Positions 12,968 through 21,261 of a stretch of DNA of 31,019 nucleotides are shown here, one piece after another; position 1 is the first letter of the stretch, and each line of letters opens with the position of its first letter. This DNA comes from Streptomyces rubellomurinus. Its GTDB lineage: Bacteria > Actinomycetota > Actinomycetes > Streptomycetales > Streptomycetaceae. The stretch spans positions 1-31,019 of the forward strand of contig NZ_JZKH01000089.1 in assembly GCF_000961885.1 (NCBI RefSeq), read 5' to 3'. The position numbers were made by a program, and so were the translations under genes. Below the pieces are notes generated by a model. The model was not told the origin of the DNA. It did not search any database and was given only the letters and a program-made list of their open reading frames with translations.

Positions 12968-15271
12968 ATGATCCGGGCTGAACGTCCGAGGCCGGGGGCC
13001 GATCCGCACGCCATCGGCAGGCGTCGGTTCCTCGGGTACGTGCTCGCGGCCCCGACCCTCGTCGCCGCCGCCGAGCTCGGGCTCGCTCCCGAGGCCCAGG
13101 CGCAGCTCCCGTCGCCGGACATCACGCGGCTGCTCGACCTCAACGACGTGATGACCGCGGCCGCCCTGCCGACCGCGAACCTCATCACGGTCGAGGTGAA
13201 CAAGGACGGCACCGTGTCGTTCGCGCTGCCGCGGGCCGAGGTCGGGCAGGGCATCACCACGTCCTCGGCGATGCTGATCGCCGAGGAACTGGACGTGCCG
13301 GTGGAGAAGGTGCGGGTCACCCTGGCCGACGCCCGGCCGGAGCTGCTGTTCAACCAGCTCACCGGCGGGTCGAACACCACCATCTCGACCTTCGTGCCGA
13401 TCCGGGTCGCCGCGGCCGTCGCCCGGGGCCGGCTGCTGACGGCGGCCGCGATCGAACTCGGCGCGGCGGTCAAGGACCTCACCCTGCGGGCCGGCGTCGT
13501 CACCGACGCGGTGGGCCGCGCCATCGGCATCGGCGACCTCGCCGAGAAGGCCGCCGGAGCCCGGACCGAGCAGGTGTCCGTGGTGCTCAAGCCGCGCGAG
13601 CGGTTCACCGTCATCGGCACGCCGCACAACCGCGTGGACGCGCTCGCCGCGGTGACCGGGCGCAAGAAGTTCGCGATGGACCTCCAAGTCCCGGACGCCA
13701 AGCCGACCATGGTGTGCCGCCCGCCGACGATCAACGGCACCGTCCGGTCGGTGGCCAACCTCGACGAGGTCCGCGCCATGCCGGGCGTCACCGACGTCAC
13801 GGTGATCTCCACCGGGGTCGCGGTGCGCGCGGAGACCTTCGGCCAGTGCATCGACGCCGTGCGCGCCCTCCGGGTGACCTGGGAGGCCGGGACGGCGGCC
13901 GGCAAGTCCGACGAGTCCGTCCTGGCGGAACTGCGCGCCGCCGAGGCGCCGTTCGTGCTCCCGGCCCTGACCCCGACGGTGGAGGGCACCTTCACCTTCC
14001 ACTTCCGCAGCAACAGCGCGCTGGAGACCAACTGCGCGATAGCCGACGTACGGCCCGGCCGCGCCGAGATCTGGTCGGCCCTGAAGTCGCCGATCGTCGC
14101 CAAGGAGGCCATCGCCGCCAAGCTCGGCCTGCCGCCCTCCGCGGTCACCGTGCACGTCACCGAGAGCGGCGGCTCCTTCGGGCGCCGGCTGTTCTACGAC
14201 GCCGCGTCGGAAGCCGCCGAGATCTCCCAGCGGATCGGCAAGCCCGTCAAGCTCATGTGGCACCGCGCGGACGACTCCCGCCAGGGGCGCGCCCACCCCA
14301 TGGCCACCTCCCGGGTGCGCGCCTCCTACCTCGGCACCGAGGTGCTCGGCTACGCGCAGCACCACACCAGCGTCTCGACCGACCTCAGCATGGGGCTCGG
14401 CGAGATCTTCACCGCCCTGGCCGCGAAGCTGCCGGTGGGCGACATCGGCTTCTCCGAGACCTTCTTCCAGCTCTCCCAGTCGATGCCCTACCGCTTCGGC
14501 GTCAGCAGCCGGCTGCTGACCGAGACCGACAAGGGCTTCAACACCGGCAGCATGCGCAACGTCTACTCCCCGGACGTCACCACCGCCCGCGAGCTGATCG
14601 TCGACCGGCTCGCCGCCCGGATGGGCAAGGACCCGTACCGGTTCCGCCGCGAGTTCCTCGCCGAGGACCGCGCCCGGGCGGCGCTGGACAAGGTCGCCGA
14701 GGTCGGCCAGTGGGGCCGGGAGATGCCGCCGGGCACGGCCCAGGGGATCGCCTTCCACTCCGAGTACCACGCCGTCAGCGCGGTGCTGGTGGAGATCGAC
14801 TGCCGGCCCGAGACCGTCGACCGGCCGGTCCGCAACGGCGTGGCCGGGCCGCGCGTCACCAAGGCCGTCATGGCCGTGGACGTCGGCCTCGCCGTCAACC
14901 CGCGCGGCCTGGAGGCCCAGATGATGGGCTGCGTCATGGACGGCATCGCCCAGACCCTGACCTCCAGCCTGCACCTGCGCGACGGGTACTTCCTGGAGGC
15001 CAGTTGGGACAACTACTTCTACACCCGGCAGTGGAACACGCCCCCGGAGCTGCGGATCATCGTGCTGCCGACCACCACGGGGGAGCCCGGCGGCGCCGGG
15101 GAGCTCGGCGTCGCCGCGTCGATGGCCGCGGTCGCCTGCGCGTACGGCCGGGCGACGGGCACCATGCCCACCAGCTTCCCGATCAACCACGGCACCCTCT
15201 CCTTCGAGCCCAAGCCGACCGTCCCGCCCGTCCCGCCGTCCCCCACCGACGGCCTGAACCTGGCCCGCTGA
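12968..15271 (+). CDS. iorB: Molybdopterin-dependent oxidoreductase large subunit, isoquinoline-1-oxidoreductase type
   Basis: A 767-aa protein of the xanthine-oxidase family. The N-terminus carries a Tat signal (GRRRFLGYVL at 18-27, hydrophobic stretch, cleavage near AQA at 46-48), so it is exported already folded with its cofactor. Family segments visible in order are EVGQGITTSSAMLIAEEL, TGGSNTT, ESGGSFGRRL, QGRAHPMATSRV, TGSMRNVYSP, GIAFHSEYHA and GGAGELGV. Glu712 in the last corresponds to the conserved catalytic Glu. Such enzymes hydroxylate N-heterocycles or aldehydes using water. The start ATG 12968 has AAGGGGAG upstream. The iron-sulfur subunit follows 19 bp later. No FAD subunit and no cofactor-assembly gene are seen. 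The substrate is not predictable, and the symbol denotes family type only. Confidence 0.8.
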   Translation: MIRAERPRPGADPHAIGRRRFLGYVLAAPTLVAAAELGLAPEAQAQLPSPDITRLLDLNDVMTAAALPTANLITVEVNKDGTVSFALPRAEVGQGITTSSAMLIAEELDVPVEKVRVTLADARPELLFNQLTGGSNTTISTFVPIRVAAAVARGRLLTAAAIELGAAVKDLTLRAGVVTDAVGRAIGIGDLAEKAAGARTEQVSVVLKPRERFTVIGTPHNRVDALAAVTGRKKFAMDLQVPDAKPTMVCRPPTINGTVRSVANLDEVRAMPGVTDVTVISTGVAVRAETFGQCIDAVRALRVTWEAGTAAGKSDESVLAELRAAEAPFVLPALTPTVEGTFTFHFRSNSALETNCAIADVRPGRAEIWSALKSPIVAKEAIAAKLGLPPSAVTVHVTESGGSFGRRLFYDAASEAAEISQRIGKPVKLMWHRADDSRQGRAHPMATSRVRASYLGTEVLGYAQHHTSVSTDLSMGLGEIFTALAAKLPVGDIGFSETFFQLSQSMPYRFGVSSRLLTETDKGFNTGSMRNVYSPDVTTARELIVDRLAARMGKDPYRFRREFLAEDRARAALDKVAEVGQWGREMPPGTAQGIAFHSEYHAVSAVLVEIDCRPETVDRPVRNGVAGPRVTKAVMAVDVGLAVNPRGLEAQMMGCVMDGIAQTLTSSLHLRDGYFLEASWDNYFYTRQWNTPPELRIIVLPTTTGEPGGAGELGVAASMAAVACAYGRATGTMPTSFPINHGTLSFEPKPTVPPVPPSPTDGLNLAR

Positions 15272-15290
15272 GGGCTGCTAGGAGATCCCC

Positions 15291-15767
15291 GTGCCGAAGC
15301 ACACGTTCCGCCTCAACGGCGAGCAGGTCACCGTCGACGTCGCCGACGACGTGCGGCTGCTCTGGGTGCTGCGCGACGTCCTGGGCGTCACCGGACCGAA
15401 GTACGGCTGCGGCATCAACGTCTGCAAGGCGTGCACCAGCCACGTCAACGGCAAGGCCGCCAACCCCTGCGCGATCCCGGTCAAGGACCTGGCCCCGACC
15501 GACGAGGTCACCACCATCGAGGGGCTGCCGGCCACGGTCGGCAAGGACCTGCACCCGATGCAGCAGGCCTGGCTGGACCACGACGTGGCCCAGTGCGGCT
15601 ACTGCCAGCCCGGCCAGATCATGGCCGCCGTCGCCCTGGTGCGCCGGGTCGCCGAGGAGGGCCGCACGATCACCGACGACGACCTCGACGGCATCCGCAA
15701 CATCTGCCGCTGCGGCACGTACTTCCGGATCCGCGAGGCGATCAAGGACGGTGCCCGGCACATGTGA
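15291..15767 (+). CDS. iorA: 2Fe-2S subunit of the molybdenum hydroxylase
   Basis: A 158-aa protein with the two [2Fe-2S] domains of xanthine-oxidase-family small subunits. The plant-ferredoxin-like domain has Cys40, Cys45, Cys48 and Cys60 (GCGINVCKAC...C). The helical domain has Cys102, Cys105, Cys139 and Cys141 (CGYCQPG ... CRCG). All eight ligands are present, so electron transfer from the molybdenum centre should be intact. The GTG start at 15291 lies 6 nt after GGAG. It has no signal peptide and would be carried through Tat together with the large subunit. Having only these two subunits, without a flavin subunit, fits the isoquinoline-1-oxidoreductase type. Confidence 0.85.
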   Translation: MPKHTFRLNGEQVTVDVADDVRLLWVLRDVLGVTGPKYGCGINVCKACTSHVNGKAANPCAIPVKDLAPTDEVTTIEGLPATVGKDLHPMQQAWLDHDVAQCGYCQPGQIMAAVALVRRVAEEGRTITDDDLDGIRNICRCGTYFRIREAIKDGARHM

Positions 15768-15852
15768 GGCCGCACCCGTCCGACGTGCACGGACCGATCG
15801 TCGACGAAGCGGGGTGCCGGTCTCGCATGGACCGCGTTCCGGATGGGTAGAG

Positions 15853-15946
15853 AAACCGGTTTAAACCCCGGGTGCGATGAAACGTTAACGGAAATCCTCG
15901 CACATGATCTCTATGTGAAGTTTTCGTCGTCCTCTAACATGTGCGA
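15853..15946. promoter_or_regulatory. AT-rich operator-like region upstream of the LAL regulator
   Basis: Within the 401-bp gap 15768-16168, an AT-rich stretch holds overlapping palindromes AAACCGGTTT (15853-15862) and GGTTTAAACC (15858-15867). It also holds a perfect 9-bp inverted repeat, TCGCACATG (15898-15906) and CATGTGCGA (15938-15946), with 31 bp between. Nested inside the latter is CACAT-N7-ATGTG (15901-15917). These look like binding sites of one or more dimeric regulators. Which gene they control (the LAL is nearest) is inference. Confidence 0.45.
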
Positions 15947-16168
15947 CGAACTATTGGGCCGGGTCGGCGAGTTGCGAAAGCGTCACACTTGCGGCACTGG
16001 CCTGGGACTGGTGGGAAGGAGGTGGCCGGCGAGGCGGCGGTGAGGTGGTGAATTCCCGACGGTTCCGGTCCGAAGGTTTCGGTGCGGCGGTTTCAGGCGG
16101 TCGGTCACTCGGGAAGGGCGTGCAGGAGTGACCGTCGTGATCATCACCTTGACTACCTGGAGAAATCC

Positions 16169-19099
16169 ATGGCATTGGTCGAACGAGACAGGAGCTTGGC
16201 CTTCCTCACCGAGATGCTGGCCACCGTCGCCGTCGGCGGGCGCGGCGCCATGGCGGTGATCGGCGGCACCGTCGGGAGCGGCAAGACCGAACTGCTCCAC
16301 GCCGTGGCCGACCGGGCGGGCGAACACGGCGCCCGGGTGCTGAGCGCGGCCGGCATCCGCGCGGAACGCGCCGTCCCGCTCGGCGTGCTGGCCCAGTTAC
16401 TGCTCGGGCCGGACCTGCCCGCGGCCGGAGCCGAACGGGTCGCCCGGCTGCTGGACGAGGCCGCAGCCCAGGTCGGGCCGGTCACCGGCGGGCCGGACGC
16501 CGCCGCGATGCCCACCCGGATCATGCACGGCGTCTGCGGCTTCCTGGGCGAACTGGCCTGCCAGGGGCCGCTGCTGATCCTGGTCGACGACGTGCACTGG
16601 TCCGACGACGCCTCCCTGCAGTGCCTGCTCTACCTGGCGCGCCGGCTGCGCGCGGCCCGGGTGCTGCTGGTGTTCGCCGAGTCCGAGCACGCGCTGCGCG
16701 CCAACCCGCTGTTCCGCACCGAACTGCTGCGGGAGTCCCGGTGCGCCTGGGTGCACACCGCCCCGCTCTCGGTGGCCGGCGTCGCCCGGCTGGTCGGCAC
16801 CGACCCCGGCAGCCGGGCCGCGGCCGAACTGCACGGCTGGACCGGCGGCAACCCGCTGCTGGTCCGGGCCCTGCTCGCCGACCGCGGCGAACTGCCCGCC
16901 CGCACCCGGCCCGTACCGGGCCGCGCCGACCGGCCGACCGGCCACCAGGACCGGCCCCGCGAGCACGAGTGCGCACCCGGCGCCGACCGGGTGGTGGTGC
17001 GCGGGGCATTCGGCCAGGCCGTGCTCTCCTGCCTGCACCGGGGCGAGCCGCTGATGGGCGCGGTCGCCCGCGCCGCCGCCGTGCTCGACCGGCCGGCCTC
17101 CGCCGTGCTGCTCGGCCGGCTGATCGGCGCCGACCGGCAGGCCGCCGCCCGGGCGCTGCGCGAACTCGAGGACACCGGGCTGTTCCACGAAGGCTGGTTC
17201 CGGCACCCCGGCGCCGCCCGCGCCGTCCTGGAGGACCTCGGCCCGGAGGAGAGAGCCGACCTGCACAGACGCGCGGCCGAACTCGTCTACCACGAAGGCG
17301 CGACGGCGACCGAGGTCGCCCGCCAGCTGCTCGCGGCCGGCCGCGCCGAACCGGACTGGGCGGTGCCCACCCTGTGCGAGGCCGCCGAGGCGGCCCGGCT
17401 CGACAGCGACCTCGACCTGACCATCCGCTGCCTCGAACTGGCCGGCAAGGCCTGCGGCGACGAGGCCGTCCGGGCCAGGATCGCGATGGCGCTGGCCGAG
17501 GCCGAGTGGCGGCTGAACCCGACCGCCGGGGCCCGCCACCTGCCCAGGCTGCTCAGCGCCCTGGAGAACGGCCACCTACCGACCCGGTACGCCCGCACGC
17601 TGATCCGCAAACTGCTCTGGCACGGCCGGCTCGGCGCCGCCGCCGAGGTGCTGTTCCTGGTCGACGGCCGCCCCGGCCCGGAACCGCTCGCCCGCCGGCA
17701 GGCCACCCGCCTGTGGATGCGCACCGTCCACCCCGGCCCGGCCGACCAGGCGCCGGCCGCCGCCGGACCGGCCGACCGGGCCGTGCTGGGGCCGGCCGAC
17801 CAGGGCGCGGCCGTCCTGATGACGGTGCTCAGCCGGGGCGGTGACGACCACACGGCCGCCGACGCCGACCGCGTCCTGCGCGAGACCGACCTGGACGAGG
17901 CCACCTTCGACTCGCTGGAAGCCGCGCTGCTGGCCCTGGTCTACGGCGACCGGGTGCTGTCGGCCGCCAGGTTCGGCGCTCGGCTGGCCGACCTGGCCGC
18001 CGTCCGCCGCTCCCCGTCCTGGCAGGCCCGGCTGGCCGCCGTCCAGGCCGAGGCCGCGCTGCGCCAGGGCGACACCCTGGGGGCCGAGCGGCACGCCCGG
18101 TTCGCGCTCACCCGGCTCGCCCCGCGCGCCTGGGGCGTCGCGGTCGGCGCCCCGCTGGCCACCCTGGTGCTGGCGCTGGTGGCCACCGGCCGGCTGGAGG
18201 AGGCCGCCGAGCAGCTCAACCAGCCCGCCCCCGACGCCTTCTTCGAGACCCGCTTCGGCCTGCTCTTCCAGTACGCCCGGGGCCAGTACCAGCTGGCCTG
18301 CGGCCGGCCGTCGGCGGCCCTGGAGGACTTCCGCGCCTGCGGCCGGCAGATGCGCGCCTGGGACATCGACCTGCCGGCGCTCGTCCCGTGGCGCGGCGCG
18401 GCGGCCCTGGCGCACCTGCGGCTGAACGGGCAGCAGGTCGCCCGCAAGCTGATGGCCGACCAGCTGGCCCGGCCCGGGGCGGGCGGCGCCCGCACCCACG
18501 GGGTGTCGATGCGCCAGCTGGCGGCGGCGAGCGGCGTGCGGGACCGGCCCGACCTGCTCCGCAAGGCGGTGAAGAGCCTGCAGGCGGCCGGCGACCGGCT
18601 GGAACTGGCCCATGCGCTGGCTGAACTGAGCCGGGCCCACCAGGCGCTCGGCGAGGCGTCCCGGGCCCGGGCGATGGGACACCACGCGCTCGAACTGGCC
18701 GCCGAGTGCCACGCCGAGCCGCTGGCCCGGACGCTGCTGCGCTGGCACACCGACGCGGCGCCGGAGCAGGGCGGCGGCGGGCCGCGGGCCGCCGTGGCTC
18801 CTGCGGAGTCGGCGGCCAGGGCGGAGTCGGCGGCCACGGCGGAGGCGGCCGGGGTCGTGCGGCCGGGCCGGCCGGCCTCGGGGGACACCTCGGTGCTCAG
18901 CGAGGCCGAGCGCCGGGTGGCCGAACTGGCCTCGATGGGCTACATGAACCGCGAGGTGGCCAAGTCGCTGCACGTCACGGTGAGCACGGTGGAGCAGCAC
19001 CTGACCCGGGTCTACCGGAAGCTGAACATCAGCGGCCGCAACGACCTGTCGACGTACCTGGGCCTGCGCAGCACCGACTCGGCCCTCGCGGGGACCTGA
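16169..19099 (+). CDS. LAL-family (large ATP-binding LuxR) regulator with a TTA codon
   Basis: A 976-aa LuxR-family regulator of the large ATP-binding type. The Walker A motif is GGTVGSGKT at 32-40 and Walker B is LLILVDD at 135-141. A long helical TPR-like middle follows, then an Ala-rich linker with AESAA repeats, and a C-terminal LuxR helix-turn-helix from about 910 (LSEAERRVAELASMGYMNRE ... VSTVEQHLTRVYRKL). The start ATG 16169 follows GGAGAAATCC. Leu77 is encoded by TTA (16397-16399), the only in-frame TTA I noticed in the window, which would make translation depend on the bldA tRNA and tie it to development. LALs usually activate modular PKS or aromatic clusters, so the PKS at the right end is a plausible target. 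Confidence 0.88.
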   Translation: MALVERDRSLAFLTEMLATVAVGGRGAMAVIGGTVGSGKTELLHAVADRAGEHGARVLSAAGIRAERAVPLGVLAQLLLGPDLPAAGAERVARLLDEAAAQVGPVTGGPDAAAMPTRIMHGVCGFLGELACQGPLLILVDDVHWSDDASLQCLLYLARRLRAARVLLVFAESEHALRANPLFRTELLRESRCAWVHTAPLSVAGVARLVGTDPGSRAAAELHGWTGGNPLLVRALLADRGELPARTRPVPGRADRPTGHQDRPREHECAPGADRVVVRGAFGQAVLSCLHRGEPLMGAVARAAAVLDRPASAVLLGRLIGADRQAAARALRELEDTGLFHEGWFRHPGAARAVLEDLGPEERADLHRRAAELVYHEGATATEVARQLLAAGRAEPDWAVPTLCEAAEAARLDSDLDLTIRCLELAGKACGDEAVRARIAMALAEAEWRLNPTAGARHLPRLLSALENGHLPTRYARTLIRKLLWHGRLGAAAEVLFLVDGRPGPEPLARRQATRLWMRTVHPGPADQAPAAAGPADRAVLGPADQGAAVLMTVLSRGGDDHTAADADRVLRETDLDEATFDSLEAALLALVYGDRVLSAARFGARLADLAAVRRSPSWQARLAAVQAEAALRQGDTLGAERHARFALTRLAPRAWGVAVGAPLATLVLALVATGRLEEAAEQLNQPAPDAFFETRFGLLFQYARGQYQLACGRPSAALEDFRACGRQMRAWDIDLPALVPWRGAAALAHLRLNGQQVARKLMADQLARPGAGGARTHGVSMRQLAAASGVRDRPDLLRKAVKSLQAAGDRLELAHALAELSRAHQALGEASRARAMGHHALELAAECHAEPLARTLLRWHTDAAPEQGGGGPRAAVAPAESAARAESAATAEAAGVVRPGRPASGDTSVLSEAERRVAELASMGYMNREVAKSLHVTVSTVEQHLTRVYRKLNISGRNDLSTYLGLRSTDSALAGT

Positions 19100-19110
19100 C
19101 CGGGCGTCGC

Positions 19111-19146
19111 GCGGGCGGCCGGGCGCGGCCGCTACCGGCCGCCCGC
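19111..19146. terminator. Bidirectional hairpin between LAL and GbsR-like genes
   Basis: A perfect 12-bp stem (19111-19122 with 19135-19146) with a 12-nt loop that contains the stop codon of the minus-strand regulator (19132-19134). It probably terminates both convergent transcripts. Confidence 0.7.
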
Positions 19147-19644
19147 CGCCCGGGTCCGCCGCCAGTCGTCCATGACGCGGGAGAACTCCTCGCGCAGGAA
19201 GCCGAAGAACTGCCGGGTCTCCTCCAGCCGGGCCCCGGCGGCGCTGTCCGGCCCGACCGCCGCCATGCCGTCCCGCAGGTCCTGCTCCCAGCGGGTGTAG
19301 AGGCTGTCCTGGCGGGTCAGCGCCTCGTACCAGGTGTCGTCGTACAGGCGGTAGTGGTCGCGCCGCTCGCCCGGCTTGCGGTCGCGCGCGACCAGGCCGA
19401 CCTGGACCAGGTACTGGACGGCCCCGGAGACGGCCGCCGGGCTGACCCGCAGCACCTCGCCCAGCTCGGCGGCGGTGCGCTGGCCGTCCTCGGAGACCAG
19501 GATGGCGACGAACACCCGGGCGGGCATCCGCGGGAAGCCGGCCTCCGACAGGTGGAGGGCGAAGCGCTCGACGAACCTGCCCACGGCCTCGTCGTGGCTG
19601 GTCGTGGGGGTTCGGGCGCTGTCGGTGGGGTCTATCCGGCTCAT
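19132..19644 (-). CDS. GbsR/MarR-like transcriptional regulator 2
   Basis: A 170-aa winged-helix protein: helices at about 20-50, recognition region ELGEVLRVSPAAVSGAVQYL (60-79), wing ARDRKPGERRDHYRL (86-100), then a helical dimerisation tail ending in DDWRRTR. It matches the GbsR-type MarR relatives that control export or osmolyte genes. The ATG at 19644 lies 2 nt after the stop of the upstream paralogue (TGACGATG) without its own ribosome-binding site, so it is probably translated by coupling. It is about half identical to that paralogue by eye. Confidence 0.8.
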   Translation of the reverse strand: MSRIDPTDSARTPTTSHDEAVGRFVERFALHLSEAGFPRMPARVFVAILVSEDGQRTAAELGEVLRVSPAAVSGAVQYLVQVGLVARDRKPGERRDHYRLYDDTWYEALTRQDSLYTRWEQDLRDGMAAVGPDSAAGARLEETRQFFGFLREEFSRVMDDWRRTRAAGGR

Positions 19645-19646
19645 CG

Positions 19647-20237
19647 TCAACAGTGTAGGCCGTGAACGGTGTGGCCAGGCCGGGGCCGGTGCCGGGGCCG
19701 GTCGGCGCCGGGTTCGCCGCGGGTGTCGCGCCACTTGCGGATCAGCCGGTCGAGCTCGGTGCGCAGGAAGGCGAAGAACTCCAGCGTCTCGGTGAGCCGC
19801 ACCCCGGCCCGGGTGTCCGGCCCGACCGCCGCCAGCCCCTCCCGCAGGCCCTCCTCCCAGCGGGCCAGCGTGGTGTCCCGGTGGGTGAACACCTCGTACC
19901 ACAGGTCGTCGAGGATCCGGTACCGGTCCCGCCGCTCCCCGGGCTCGCGCTCGCGGGTCACCAGGCCCAGCCGGATCAGGTGGCGCAGCGCCACCGAGAC
20001 CGCGCTGGGGCTGGCCCTGAGCAGCGCGGCCAGCTCGGCGGCGGACGCGCGGTCGCGGTCGGCGGTGATCAGGCCCGCGAAGACCCGGGCCGGCATGCGC
20101 GGGAAGCCGACGTCGGCGAGGTGCATCGCGAAGCGCTCGGTGAAGCGGTTGACGGCTTCCTCGTCCCGCCCGGCGGGCCCGCTGCCTGCGGTTTCCTCGT
20201 TCCGGCCGGGGTTCGTCAGGTGCTCGGCAGGTTCCAT
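19647..20237 (-). CDS. GbsR/MarR-like transcriptional regulator 1
   Basis: A 196-aa winged-helix protein with the same layout as its neighbour: NRFTERFAMHLADVGFPRMPARVFAG, recognition region ELAALLRASPSAVSVALRHL, wing TREREPGERRDRYRI, then a helical tail. It has an extra N-terminus of about 10 residues and a His/Arg/Pro-rich C-terminal tail absent from the paralogue. ATG 20237 has AGGAGGG about 9 nt upstream. It is divergent from an ABC exporter pair with a palindrome between them, the usual arrangement of a repressor controlling itself and an exporter. Confidence 0.82.
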   Translation of the reverse strand: MEPAEHLTNPGRNEETAGSGPAGRDEEAVNRFTERFAMHLADVGFPRMPARVFAGLITADRDRASAAELAALLRASPSAVSVALRHLIRLGLVTREREPGERRDRYRILDDLWYEVFTHRDTTLARWEEGLREGLAAVGPDTRAGVRLTETLEFFAFLRTELDRLIRKWRDTRGEPGADRPRHRPRPGHTVHGLHC

Positions 20238-20280
20238 CCGCTGGGGCCCTCCTGACACATTTGGGTGAACCTTCTGTAGC

Positions 20281-20309
20281 TTCAGAAATTTGTGAAATGA
20301 ATGTAGCAT
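20281..20309 (+). promoter_or_regulatory. Promoter of the ABC exporter overlapped by a regulator palindrome
   Basis: TTCAGAAATTTGTGAA (20281-20296) is a 16-bp palindrome with only one mismatched pair. Its left end, TTCAGA, serves as a -35 hexamer 17 bp before TAGCAT (20304-20309). Transcription would start about 7 nt later, at or next to ATG 20317, implying a leaderless mRNA. On the other strand TTCATT-N17-TACAGA spans the same palindrome toward the regulator genes. A GbsR/MarR dimer bound here could block both directions. Confidence 0.55.
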
Positions 20310-20316
20310 CGGGGTC

Positions 20317-21261
20317 ATGACTAGTGCCATCTCGGCCTCCGGGCTGGTGAAGACCTTCGGCGGGACCAGGGCCCTGGACGGGCTCGACCTCTCCGTGGCG
20401 AGTGGTGAGGTGCACGGCTTCCTGGGCCCCAACGGCGCCGGCAAGTCGACCACCATCCGCGTGCTGCTCGGCATGCTGCGGGCCGACGCCGGCGAGGTCC
20501 GGCTGCTCGGCGGCGACCCCTGGCGGGACACGGCCGACCTGCACGCCCGGCTGGCCTACGTGCCCGGCGACGTGACGCTCTGGCCCAACCTCTCCGGCGG
20601 CGAGGCGATCGACCTGCTCGGCAGACTGCGCGGCGGCGTCGACCGGCGCCGGCGCGACGAGCTGGTCGAACGCTTCGAGCTCGACCCCAAGAAGAAGGGC
20701 CGCGCCTACTCCAAGGGCAACCGGCAGAAGGTCGCGCTGGTCGCCGCGTTCGCCTCGGACGTCGAACTGCTACTGCTCGACGAGCCGACCTCCGGCCTCG
20801 ACCCGCTGATGGAGGCGGTCTTCCAGGACCTGGTCGCCCAGGAGCGCGAGCGCGGACGCACCGTCCTGCTCTCCAGCCACATCCTGGGTGAGGTCGAGGC
20901 GCTCTGCGACCGGGTGACGATCATCCGCAAGGGCCGCGCCGTCGAGTCCGGCACCCTGAGCGAGCTGCGGCACCTCTCCCGCACCTCGGTCAGCGCCGAG
21001 CTGGTCGCCGCCCCGGACGGGCTCGCCGGCCTGCCGACCGTGCACGACCTGCGGGTCGAAGGCACCCGGGTCCGCTTCGACGTCGACACGGCCGAACTCA
21101 ACGCCGTCCTCGCCCACCTCACCGGGATCGGCGTGCGCGGCCTCACCTGCCAGCCGCCCACCCTGGAGGAGCTGTTCCTGCGCCACTACCAGGGCGACGG
21201 CGACCAGGCGGACGGCGCGGTCGCCAGCGCGCCCGCACCGCGCAGCGGAGCGGCGCGATGA
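20317..21261 (+). CDS. ABC-2 exporter ATPase
   Basis: A 314-aa nucleotide-binding subunit. Walker A is GPNGAGKST (about 39-47), the signature region is YSKGNRQKV (in place of LSGGQ, common in this ABC-2 subgroup), Walker B is [13 protein letters not shown] and the switch His is in LLSSH. The C-terminal 80 residues form the extra domain typical of multidrug or antibiotic exporters. It drives export through the permease whose start overlaps its stop (ATGA, 21258-21261). There is no good ribosome-binding site before ATG 20317, consistent with a leaderless transcript. The substrate is unknown; control by the two divergent GbsR-like regulators is likely. Confidence 0.88.
   Translation: MTSAISASGLVKTFGGTRALDGLDLSVASGEVHGFLGPNGAGKSTTIRVLLGMLRADAGEVRLLGGDPWRDTADLHARLAYVPGDVTLWPNLSGGEAIDLLGRLRGGVDRRRRDELVERFELDPKKKGRAYSKGNRQKVALVAAFASDVELLLLDEPTSGLDPLMEAVFQDLVAQERERGRTVLLSSHILGEVEALCDRVTIIRKGRAVESGTLSELRHLSRTSVSAELVAAPDGLAGLPTVHDLRVEGTRVRFDVDTAELNAVLAHLTGIGVRGLTCQPPTLEELFLRHYQGDGDQADGAVASAPAPRSGAAR

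Noticed and set aside
12962..15190. Minus-strand open frame of 742 codons opposite the molybdenum hydroxylase
   Set aside because: His/Gly/Arg-rich shadow; the plus strand has a Tat signal and all family segments.
19644..19675. Separate leaderless promoter for the second GbsR-like gene
   Set aside because: TACACT lies 7 nt before the ATG, but no -35 fits, and the 2-nt gap to the upstream gene explains translation by coupling.
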